From Pseudomonadota bacterium (GTDB taxonomy: Bacteria > Pseudomonadota > Gammaproteobacteria > Steroidobacterales > Steroidobacteraceae), in the NCBI GenBank assembly GCA_025351005.1, contig JANXWS010000062.1, positions 25,550 through 89,549 on the forward strand: a DNA stretch of 64,000 bases. Reading direction: 5' to 3'. Below are positions 53,474 to 61,092 of this stretch, piece after piece. Under the pieces are notes generated by a model. That model saw only the letters and a program-made list of their open reading frames with translations. It had not been told where the DNA came from and made no database searches. Numbering within the stretch: position 1 is the stretch's first letter; each line of letters opens with the position of its first letter. Position numbers and translations under genes: made by a program.

Positions 53474-54823
53474 ATGCGTTACCGCGATCCGTCGTGGGAC
53501 CCGACGCCCGGCCGGCGCGCCGCGCTGCCGCGCGTCGCCTGGGGCAAGGGCAGCTACGTGCACGACGCCGCCGGCCGGCGCTATCTCGACGCCTCCGGTG
53601 GCCCGGCCGTGTTCGCGCTCGGCCACGCGCACGACGAAGTGAACGAGGCGATCCAGCGCCAGCTCGGGCGCATCGCGCACGGTTACCGCTACACGTTCAG
53701 CAGCGACCCGCTCGAGGAGCTGCAGGCGCTCCTCCACGCCGCGGCCGGCCCTGGCTTCGAGTCGATGCTGTTCGTCTGCGGCGGCTCCGAAGCAGTCGAG
53801 TCGGCGCTCAAGATCGCGCTGCAGTTCCACAGCGGGCGCGGCGAGCGCAGCCGGCGCCGCTTCATCTCGCGGCGGCGCTCGTGGCACGGCAATACGCTGG
53901 GCGCGCTCGCGGTGTCCGACTTCCGCGCGCGCCGCGAGCCATTCGAGGGCGCGCTGGTCGAGGCCTCCTTCGTCGACAGCGTCAACGCCTACCGACCACC
54001 GCCGGGCGTTGCGGTCGCGGATCTCGCGCGCCATGCGGCGGACGAACTCGAGGCGGAGATACTGAGCCAGGGCGCCGGGCGCATCGCGGCCTTCATCTTC
54101 GAGCCGGTGGTCGGTGCGGCCGGGGGCGTCGTGCCGGCGCCCTCCGGCTACGCGGCGCTGGTGCGCGAGGTGTGCGACCGGCATGGCGTACTGATGATCG
54201 CCGACGAGGTCATGTGCGGCTCCGGGCGCTGCGGCACCTGGCGCGCGCTCGAGCACGACGGCGTCCGTCCCGACATCTTTGCGGTCGCGAAGAGCCTGGC
54301 GGCAGGCTACGTGCCGCTCGGCGCCACGCTCTACCAGCCGCACATCGCCGAGGTGCTGGACGCGGTCGACGGCGGGCCGCTGACCGGCCACACGTTCACC
54401 GGCCACACGCTCGCCTGCGCCGCCGGCGTCGCGGTGCAGACGATCGTGCGTCGTGACGGCCTGCTCGGGCGGGTCGCGCGCGATGGCGAACGGCTGCGCG
54501 CCGAACTCGCCCGCGAACTCGGGGACGTGGCCGCGGTCGGCGACGTCCGCGGCCGCGGCTTCTTCATCGGCGTCGAGCTGGTCGCCGATCGCGACAGCCG
54601 CACGCCCTTCGATCCCGGGCTGCAGCTCTGCGTGCGCGTCGGTCGCGCGGCCGCCGCCGAGGGACTGCTGATCTATCCGGTCGGCGGCAACCTCGACGGC
54701 GTGCGCGGCGATGCACTCATCCTGGCGCCGCCGTTCAACGCGACGGCCGCCGAGCTCGAGGAGCTCGTGACCCTGTTCGGTCGCGCCCTGCGAACCGCGC
54801 TCGCCGGGCTGCCGGGCGGCTGA
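53474..54823 (+). CDS. Class III PLP-dependent aminotransferase
   Basis: 449 residues. YLDASGGPAVFALGHAHDEV, the PLP-phosphate loop VCGGSEAVESALKIA, FEPVVGAAGGVVPAPSGY, MIADEVMCGSGRCGTW (D244 to the pyridine nitrogen) and AVAKSLAAGYVPLGA with PLP lysine K273. This resembles omega-amino-acid/pyruvate type transaminases. The exact substrate cannot be read from sequence. Directly downstream of the lysR gene. Confidence 0.9.
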   Translation: MRYRDPSWDPTPGRRAALPRVAWGKGSYVHDAAGRRYLDASGGPAVFALGHAHDEVNEAIQRQLGRIAHGYRYTFSSDPLEELQALLHAAAGPGFESMLFVCGGSEAVESALKIALQFHSGRGERSRRRFISRRRSWHGNTLGALAVSDFRARREPFEGALVEASFVDSVNAYRPPPGVAVADLARHAADELEAEILSQGAGRIAAFIFEPVVGAAGGVVPAPSGYAALVREVCDRHGVLMIADEVMCGSGRCGTWRALEHDGVRPDIFAVAKSLAAGYVPLGATLYQPHIAEVLDAVDGGPLTGHTFTGHTLACAAGVAVQTIVRRDGLLGRVARDGERLRAELARELGDVAAVGDVRGRGFFIGVELVADRDSRTPFDPGLQLCVRVGRAAAAEGLLIYPVGGNLDGVRGDALILAPPFNATAAELEELVTLFGRALRTALAGLPGG

Positions 54824-54917
54824 CGCGCCGGGGACGAGCGCCGCCGGCCGGTCGCCCTGGCGAGGCGGCCGCAGGATCAGGCCACGGGCGAGCGCTCCGC
54901 CGGTCGTACCGCCCCGT

Positions 54918-56009
54918 TCACTCGTCGTCGCCGTCGCCGAACGGCGGCGTGAGCCCGGTGAAGTCACCGACAACCTTGGCATCGTAGGGGCCGTTCAGAA
55001 GGCCCGCGGTGCTGCCCGCGACGTTGAGCACGCCCTGCCGGAACACGATGTCTTTCGCGCGATTGACTTCGATGACCCGATCGTTGAACTGGTCGCTGAT
55101 CAGCGTGTCCCCGTTGCGAAGCCGGACCGCCCGGGTCGGCAGCGGTGCCGCGTTGCTGGCGGGATCCGTGTTCGTAAAGTATTCCCAGACGACCGCGTCG
55201 GCGGCATTCACCTCGACGATGCGGCTGTTGTTCGAGTCGCTGATCAGCGTGTGCCCGTTGCGCAGGCGGCTGGCAAAAGCCGCGCCGCTGACCGTGCCGC
55301 CGGCGCTGAACACGGCGACGATCTGCTTCCCGAGCGTGACCTCGATCACGCGGTTGTTGTTCTCGTCGGCGATCAGGACGTGGCCGTTGGGCAGCAGTTC
55401 GGCGCTGTTGGGATTGTTGAGCTGGTTGGCGCCGATGCCGGGCACCATCGTCGTGCCGTACTGCCAGACGATCTCATGCCGGAGGTTGACGACGATGATC
55501 CGCGCGTTGCCCTGATCCGCGATGATCACGTGGGTACCGCGGTGCTTCGGAAAGTCGGCCAGGATCGCTGCCTGGACCGGCGTGTTCAGCTGATTGGCGC
55601 CGGCGCCGGCAACCCCCGCCTGCCCGTACTGCCAGACGATCCCGCCGCCCTGGTCGACGATGAAGACGCGATTGTCGGGGCAGCCGTTCACCGGGTCCGA
55701 GCAGCCGGGCAGCGCCGGATTGCTGGGCGGAGTCCCGGTGCCCGAGATCAGGGTGAATCGCCCGAAGCGCTCGGCGTCGTTGACGCCGACGACGCTGTGC
55801 GGGCCCGGCTGGTCCGAGCCGTCACCGAACTGCCATATGATCTGGTGCGTTGCGGGATCGATCTCGATGACCCGGTTGTTGAACTGGTCGGCGATCACGA
55901 TGTTGCCGCGATCGTTGAAATCGCCGGCCACCGCAGCCGACGTGCCGATGAGAGTGCACAGCAGCAATACGCCGCCGGCGCCCGCGCACTTTAACGTCCC
56001 CGTGCTCAT
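54918..56009 (-). CDS. Exported six-bladed beta-propeller protein (NHL/PQQ-like)
   Basis: 363 residues. Signal peptide (about 1-28), then about six repeats of about 45-50 residues, each built around GHVLIADENNNRVIEV-type strands followed by IVWQYG-type strands. Two Cys (PGCSDPVNGCPDN) lie in an insert between blades. It is periplasmic or secreted, probably a binding or scaffold protein; no catalytic residues were identified. ATG 56009 has GGGGGAG upstream. Last gene of a minus-strand cluster with a hydrolase and an SGNH hydrolase. Confidence 0.8.
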   Translation of the reverse strand: MSTGTLKCAGAGGVLLLCTLIGTSAAVAGDFNDRGNIVIADQFNNRVIEIDPATHQIIWQFGDGSDQPGPHSVVGVNDAERFGRFTLISGTGTPPSNPALPGCSDPVNGCPDNRVFIVDQGGGIVWQYGQAGVAGAGANQLNTPVQAAILADFPKHRGTHVIIADQGNARIIVVNLRHEIVWQYGTTMVPGIGANQLNNPNSAELLPNGHVLIADENNNRVIEVTLGKQIVAVFSAGGTVSGAAFASRLRNGHTLISDSNNSRIVEVNAADAVVWEYFTNTDPASNAAPLPTRAVRLRNGDTLISDQFNDRVIEVNRAKDIVFRQGVLNVAGSTAGLLNGPYDAKVVGDFTGLTPPFGDGDDE

Positions 56010-56231
56010 GCCCGTACTCCCCCAGGTTCTTGGCGTCCGAGTCATCCGTTCTCCACGGCATGCGGCGACCCGTCACGCGTGGTATGGGTGAGTGAACCCG
56101 GCGCACCCCGCGGTTCTAACCCCGGCCAAATAAATCTCTGGTTGGCCACAGTCGCGTTCGCGACGCGCGGGGCGCTGGACGAACCTCGCCGCCTTGTCGG
56201 TCCGGGGCGGGCGGCGACGGCGCCTTACAGC

Positions 56232-57044
56232 CTACGCAGCGCCAAGGTGCGCGAGCAGGGCTCCGTTGAACTCGTCGGCGGCCTCGAGGTTGGCCATGTG
56301 GCCCGCGCTCGCGATGACCTTGAGCGTGGCGTGCGGGACCTCGGCGACGACGCACCGGGCGATGGCCTGGAAATCAGGCAGGTCGAGTCCGCCGACGACA
56401 ACCTGCGTCGGCACCGAGACGGTGGCAAGCCGTTCGCTCGCCGGGCGGGCCGGCGCGCGACCAGGGTCGGCATGACTCCAGTGCCACCCCGAATAGCGCG
56501 CCACCATCGCCTCGAGGGCAGGCGCCACGTCGGCGCGGGCACGCGCCGCCGCGAACAGTTCATGCCCGAGCCACAGCTGCTTCGCCCGCGCGACGTCACC
56601 GGCTTCGGCAAGCGCGACGATGCTGCGCCAGTGCCGCGCCCAGGCATCGCTCATGCGGTAGCCGTCGAGCACGGAGTCCACGAGCGTCAGCGAGCGCACC
56701 AGCGACGGTCTGTCGAGCGCCAGTTGCAGCGCGACGCGACCGCCCATCGACAGGCCGACGACGTGCGCGCGCTCGGCGCGCAGGAACGCGAGCAGCGCTG
56801 CCAGGTCGTCGACGTGGGCGTAGGAGCCGTCGGGGAGCGTCGACTCGCCGTATCCGCGCAGGTCGTAACGGACGGCGCGATAACGCTGCCGGAGCACAGG
56901 CCACTGCGGCTCCCACATCGCGCGGTCGAGACCGAAGCCGTGGATCAGCACGACCGGCACGCCGTCCCCGGCGACTTCGTAGTGCAGGGATCCGCCGTCC
57001 GGACAGCGGAACTCCGCCGCTCCGGTCGCTGTGGTCTTCGTCAT
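56232..57044 (-). CDS. Alpha/beta hydrolase, 3-oxoadipate enol-lactonase-like
   Basis: 270 residues. Oxyanion-hole VLIHGFGLDRAMWEPQW, RYDLRGYGESTLPDG, nucleophile elbow VGLSMGGRVALQLAL, then a lid region, the acidic VVGGLDLPDFQ and catalytic His in ASAGHMANLEAADEFN. Overall similar to PcaD-type lactonases and related esterases. No other beta-ketoadipate genes nearby, so the substrate is open. Confidence 0.88.
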   Translation of the reverse strand: MTKTTATGAAEFRCPDGGSLHYEVAGDGVPVVLIHGFGLDRAMWEPQWPVLRQRYRAVRYDLRGYGESTLPDGSYAHVDDLAALLAFLRAERAHVVGLSMGGRVALQLALDRPSLVRSLTLVDSVLDGYRMSDAWARHWRSIVALAEAGDVARAKQLWLGHELFAAARARADVAPALEAMVARYSGWHWSHADPGRAPARPASERLATVSVPTQVVVGGLDLPDFQAIARCVVAEVPHATLKVIASAGHMANLEAADEFNGALLAHLGAA

Positions 57045-57110
57045 CGGGTGCCAGCGCGGCGGCGCCGCACCTTGCTCTCGGGAGCCGGCGGCGCTGGGCC
57101 CTCCGCCGCG

Positions 57111-57950
57111 TCAGTCGCTCGAGCCTCTCAGGGTGCGCGCGACCGTCTCCGCGATCAGTCGCGTTCCCGACTGACTGGGGTGCTTGTCGCAGAGCATCGT
57201 GTTACTCGGGTCGACGTTCAGGAGGCCCGCATTGCAGGTGTTGCCGCCAGCCGGCGTCGCGGCTTGCCCGAACGCGGTGAACACGTCGACGACGACGGCG
57301 CCGTAGGCGCTTGCGTATGCGCCGACCGCCTGGTTGAGCGCCGCCGTGAGCGCCGTCTGGTTGGCGTCGCTGTAATCCAGCGAGTAGTAATTCACGATGA
57401 CGATCTTGCCGCCGAAACCGGTGCCGCGCAGATCGGCGAGGATCGTTCCCATGTTGGCCGCCAACGCCCCCAGAAACGCCGGCAAGCCGTTGTGGATGCA
57501 GACCGGGTCCAGCTTGCAACCGCGCTCGAATATGAAGCCGTCGTTCGCACCGAGGCTGATGGTCACGAAACGCACGTCGCGATGGTGGGTCAGAAACTGC
57601 TTCGCGAATTCCACCTGCGTGCCGCTGTACGCGACGTGCAGCGGCAGCGGAACGGCTCGGAATTGATGGCAGCCGTTGTCGGCACCGGTGGCCGACAGGA
57701 AGCTGGTGGTGGCTTCCCCGGGGCAGGAGGCGTTGACGACGCCAACCTCGAGCATGCTCGCCAGGTGTTCGGGATAGCCGAGGAAGTTGGCGGGATTGAC
57801 GTACTCGTGGCCCGCCTGGGTGATGTAGCCGAATACGAGGCTGTCGCCGAGCGCGAGACCGCCGACGTGGTGGCCCTCGGCGAGTGCGCTCCCCGTGCCG
57901 ACCATCGCTAGCAGCGCGAACAATTGCGAAACGACGCGAGATGTCTTCAT
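57111..57950 (-). CDS. Exported SGNH/GDSL-type hydrolase
   Basis: 279 residues. Signal peptide (about 1-24). Block I LALGDSLVFGY with the Ser nucleophile near residue 37, block III SLGANDGF and the C-terminal Asp-His pair in LCDKHPSQSGTRL. Secreted or periplasmic esterase. Four or more Cys suggest disulfides. A GGAGGGAAC site precedes the ATG. Upstream gene of the three-gene minus-strand cluster. Confidence 0.87.
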   Translation of the reverse strand: MKTSRVVSQLFALLAMVGTGSALAEGHHVGGLALGDSLVFGYITQAGHEYVNPANFLGYPEHLASMLEVGVVNASCPGEATTSFLSATGADNGCHQFRAVPLPLHVAYSGTQVEFAKQFLTHHRDVRFVTISLGANDGFIFERGCKLDPVCIHNGLPAFLGALAANMGTILADLRGTGFGGKIVIVNYYSLDYSDANQTALTAALNQAVGAYASAYGAVVVDVFTAFGQAATPAGGNTCNAGLLNVDPSNTMLCDKHPSQSGTRLIAETVARTLRGSSD

Positions 57951-58444
57951 GTTCCCTCCCCCCGGATTTAATGCTTCGTGACCTGCATCGGTCCCGCGTC
58001 AGACGCGACAGCCGAAAGGAGGCAGCGCCATTCGCGCTCCAGACCGGCCGGCAGGATCCCCGTCCATTTTCGCGCCGCGAAAATATAAGTCAATCGCGGA
58101 CAGATCCCCCGGCCATTTTGGTTTAACTTAATGGAACGGGCGTACGCCGGCTCGTCGGCACCGGCAACCGCGGGCTGATTCGTCGGGCATGGCGGCGAGC
58201 GAAGTGCTGCCGCGGTAGCTCGGCCGGGCCGGCCCGAGTGGCACGCGGGCGCCACGATGGGGGCGTCGCGGCGGACCGAGGGCCGGCCGAGGTTACGGCG
58301 AGCGGCCGGGATCGATTGACGGAATTTACGGTACTCTTTCCCCGGCAGCGCGACCCCGACCGGACGCATCGGCCGACGGTCGATTCCGGCAGCGACGCCG
58401 GCAGGCCTTGACCGGAACTTCCAGAGCGACACCAGGGGCGAAAA
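57951..58444. other. Intergenic region with degenerate repeats
   Basis: About 490 bases between divergent genes. No gene is supported. It contains two related 19-base copies (listed separately) and AT-rich patches at 58078-58090 and 58120-58132. Promoters for the SGNH gene (left) and doxX gene (right; TTGACG at 58316 without a good -10) are presumed here. Confidence 0.4.
58052..58119. repeat. Two imperfect 19-bp direct copies
   Basis: caggatccccgtccatttt (58052-58070) and cagatcccccggccatttt (58101-58119). Similar gatcccc-ccatttt cores are often seen near REP-associated transposase scars, so these may be remnants. No transposase gene is present. Confidence 0.4.
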
Positions 58445-58822
58445 ATGAATCAGTTCCTGAATCTCGTCGGACGCATCTTGCTCGCGGTGATCTTCCTGAA
58501 GTCGGGCGTCGGCAAGCTATCCAACCCTGCGGGCACGATGCAGTACATGGAAGCCATGGGCGTGCCGGGTCTGCTGTTCTGGCCCACGGTCGCGCTCGAG
58601 GTGCTCGGCGGCGCCGCGATCGTGATCGGCTACCAGACGCGGTTGGTCGCCTTTGCACTCGCGGTGTTCTGCGTGGCCGCTGCGTTCCTTTTCCATCACC
58701 ACTTCGGCGACCAGACGCAGATGACCCAGTTCCTGAAGAACCTGTCGATGGCCGGCGGCTTTCTGGTGCTGGCGAGCACCGGCGCTACCGGTTTCGCCGT
58801 CGATCGGACCCGAAGCCGCTGA
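58445..58822 (+). CDS. DoxX family membrane protein
   Basis: 125 residues, four membrane helices. GRILLAVIFLKSGVGKLSNPAGT, FWPTVALEVLGGAAIVIGYQTR and FLKNLSMAGGFLVLAS are the DoxX/YphA hallmarks. Inner-membrane protein linked elsewhere to redox or thiol stress; precise role unknown. An AGGGG site precedes the ATG. Confidence 0.92.
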   Translation: MNQFLNLVGRILLAVIFLKSGVGKLSNPAGTMQYMEAMGVPGLLFWPTVALEVLGGAAIVIGYQTRLVAFALAVFCVAAAFLFHHHFGDQTQMTQFLKNLSMAGGFLVLASTGATGFAVDRTRSR

Positions 58823-58849
58823 ACGACGGGGCGCGGGTACCCTGGCACC

Positions 58850-59023
58850 CGCTTCTGCCGCGCGGACCGCGGCCTTGGCGGGCGGCAGCTCGAAGATCAG
58901 CCAACCGTGGCCGCCGTCGACGTGGGTCAGCGTCGTCACATCCCGCGGGAACGCGCGAGCGGCACCGGCGTTCGCGCTATACAAGAGCACATGCGCCCCG
59001 CTGCGCCTGAGCCGCCTCCCCAT
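58850..59023 (-). pseudogene. Remnant of a VOC/glyoxalase-like gene
   Basis: About 58 codons from ATG 59023 read GAHVLLYSANAGAARAFPRD and then THVDGGHGWLIFELPPAKAA. This resembles the opening of VOC-superfamily proteins (…ARAFxRD…HVDxGxGWLIFxLPPAE…). The expected downstream half is missing; the frame runs on antisense to doxX. A decayed or truncated gene; match made from memory of the family, not a search. Confidence 0.45.
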
Positions 59024-59166
59024 CTCGTGCCAACAGCGCCGGATCCCATTGCTTCAGGACGCCATGCGCGGGTGGCGGTCGCCCTGGAATCCTCCCGCGT
59101 GACCCGCGAAACTGATCGCGGTCCGGCCGTCGTTGCAAGCGCAGCCGTCGACGGAATAAGCGATCA

Positions 59167-60513
59167 ATGAAGGCCGAAATTGATCGACGGCGCCTGATCG
59201 CGCTGCTCGCGGGCTCGGTGCTGACGCACACGACGCTCGCCTCGGCGCTCGGGCCGGCGCGGCGGATGCCACGCGTCGACGCCCTCCGCCTGCAGGGAAC
59301 GCTCGAGCGCTTGAGCACCTTCGGCCGGCCGGCCGGCGGCTCGTTCGCCGACGGAGTCAGCCGCGTCGCATACTCGGATGCCGATGTGGCGGGCCGCGCC
59401 TACGCGATGGCGCTGATGCGTGAGGCCGGGCTCGACCCCGGCATCGATGCCGCCGGCAATATCACCGGCCGGCGCGCCGGGAGCGGGCGGTCGCTGCCCC
59501 CGATCGTCATGGGTTCGCACATCGATTCGGTGCCGAGCGGCGGAAATTTTGACGGCCAGCTCGGGTCCATGGCCGCGCTCGAGGTCGTGCAGACCTTGAA
59601 CGACCATCGGATCACGACACGTCATCCGCTCGAGGTGACGCTCTGGTCCAATGAAGAGGGTGGCCCGGTCGGCAGCGGCGCCACCGTCGCCGCGGTGCCG
59701 GCCGAGGCTCTCGACCGCAAGTTCGGCGGCATCAGCATGCGGGAGGGCTTGCGAAAGATCGGCGGCGATCCGGACCGGATCGCCGACGCCCGCCGAGCGC
59801 CGCGTTCCCTGCATTGCTACCTCGAGCTGCATGTCGAACAAGGCAACACTCTCGAGACGCACGCTGTAAAGATCGGCGTCGTTGATGGCATCGTCAGCAT
59901 CGACGAGTATGACGTCGAGATCCGCGGCTTCGCCAATCACGCGGGCACCACTGCGATGGCGGAACGCCGCGACGCGCTGCTGGCGGCGGCGCAACTGGTC
60001 GAAGCGGTGCGCGACGTCACCACCCGGACTCCGGGCCGGCAGGTCGGCACCGTCGGGCGCTTCGAGGTGTTTCCGAATGCGCCGAACGTCATCCCCGGGC
60101 TGGTGAAACTATCGATCGAGTTTCGCGATCTGTCCGACGCGACCGTCGCGCGCCTCGGCGCCGAGGTTGCAGAGCGAGCGCGGCAGATCTCCGCACGGAC
60201 CGGTACCGAGATCTCGATCGTGCGGTCCTGGCGTGACGACGCGGCGCTCGCCACGCCGGCGATCCAGCGTCAGATCGAAGCCTCCGCCGCCGCGCTCGGC
60301 CTCAACTCGATGCACCTTCCCAGCGGCGCCGGTCACGATGCCCAGAACCTCGCGAAACTCGGCCCGATGGGCATGATCTTCGTCCCGAGCGTCGGCGGTA
60401 TCAGTCACTCGCCCAGAGAACTGTCCCGCTGGTCGGACTGCGCCGACGGCGCAGACGTCCTGTTGCAGACGGTGCTGCGGGTCGATCGGATCGAACTGGG
60501 AGCGGGCGCTTGA
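59167..60513 (+). CDS. Exported M20 family amidohydrolase (N-carbamoyl-amino acid hydrolase/allantoate amidohydrolase type)
   Basis: 448 residues. Starts MKAEIDRRRLIALLAGSVL, a Tat-like or Sec signal. Binuclear metal ligands H118 (GSHIDSVP), D129 (NFDGQLG), E163/E164 (SNEEGG), H221 (ELHVEQG) and H413 (GISHSPREL) all fit the family; the dimerisation domain contains GFANHAGTTAM and RRD. It would hydrolyse N-carbamoyl or ureido groups; most relatives are cytosolic, so an exported form is less usual. Confidence 0.9.
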   Translation: MKAEIDRRRLIALLAGSVLTHTTLASALGPARRMPRVDALRLQGTLERLSTFGRPAGGSFADGVSRVAYSDADVAGRAYAMALMREAGLDPGIDAAGNITGRRAGSGRSLPPIVMGSHIDSVPSGGNFDGQLGSMAALEVVQTLNDHRITTRHPLEVTLWSNEEGGPVGSGATVAAVPAEALDRKFGGISMREGLRKIGGDPDRIADARRAPRSLHCYLELHVEQGNTLETHAVKIGVVDGIVSIDEYDVEIRGFANHAGTTAMAERRDALLAAAQLVEAVRDVTTRTPGRQVGTVGRFEVFPNAPNVIPGLVKLSIEFRDLSDATVARLGAEVAERARQISARTGTEISIVRSWRDDAALATPAIQRQIEASAAALGLNSMHLPSGAGHDAQNLAKLGPMGMIFVPSVGGISHSPRELSRWSDCADGADVLLQTVLRVDRIELGAGA

Positions 60514-60607
60514 CCCATTCGTCGCGCCCGAGCGGACCGTAGGAAACACGGCAGCGGCCAATGGCTGAGTCATCGGTCCGGCGCAAGGTCGTTTGACGGG
60601 AGGCGGT

Positions 60608-60889
60608 ATGAACGACTGGCTGAACCGTCGTCTCGGCGCCCTCTGCACGGGCGTCGCCTTGATCGGACTCGGTCCGCTCGCACGTCCAGTTCGCGCAGAC
60701 GGACTCGGAACCGTGACGGTGGAGGCAACGCCCCCCCGCTTTCAGCGGGATGATCTAGAGCCTTCCGGCCTGTTGGTTTCCATCAGAAGGCCAACGGGTT
60801 ACCAACGAGATATGCGCTGTTCTGCAGGAAAACGCCGTGTGATTTCGGCGTCGAGGTCGACCGGAATTCTACCTGTGTTCCGAGCTTAG
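60608..60889 (+). CDS. Truncated or chimeric exported small protein at composition boundary
   Basis: 93 residues. The first 45 or so look genuine: MNDWLNRRLGALCTGVALIG is a signal peptide, followed by GLGTVTVEATPP. GGAGG-like sequence precedes the ATG. From about 60735 the reading becomes compositionally random and GC falls, so the original 3' end seems replaced by foreign DNA. The start resembles small exported proteins of the UrcA sort, but that is a weak impression. Confidence 0.45.
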   Translation: MNDWLNRRLGALCTGVALIGLGPLARPVRADGLGTVTVEATPPRFQRDDLEPSGLLVSIRRPTGYQRDMRCSAGKRRVISASRSTGILPVFRA

Positions 60890-60930
60890 GAAAGTCCGCT
60901 GCGAAGGATCGCTACGAGATTGCCCGGCCA

Positions 60931-61083
60931 ATGGCAGCAAGAATCACTCCACGCCTCATTGAATTGACGTATGAGGCGGCTTTGAAGTCTTTCTGGCGGA
61001 AGCAGGCTCTTCGTTCGTCCTCTACCCTCTCTGCGGCGAGTGCAGGAGATATTGCGAGAGATTCGGGTGGGTCACTAGGGTAA
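60931..61083 (+). CDS. Fragment resembling the start of an abortive-infection type protein
   Basis: 50 residues. The first 28 (MAARITPRLIELTYEAALKS, then FWRKQALR) recall the N-terminus of some abortive-infection family proteins; after that the frame turns Ser/Gly-rich and stops. Weak ribosome site. It may be a 5' remnant of a larger defence gene broken by deletion. Recognition is from memory and unverified. Confidence 0.35.
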   Translation: MAARITPRLIELTYEAALKSFWRKQALRSSSTLSAASAGDIARDSGGSLG

Positions 61084-61092
61084 AACTGGAGA

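Noticed and set aside
57968..58432. Minus-strand 154-codon frame in the SGNH-doxX spacer
   Set aside because: Crosses degenerate repeats, lacks a ribosome site and has no recognisable domain.
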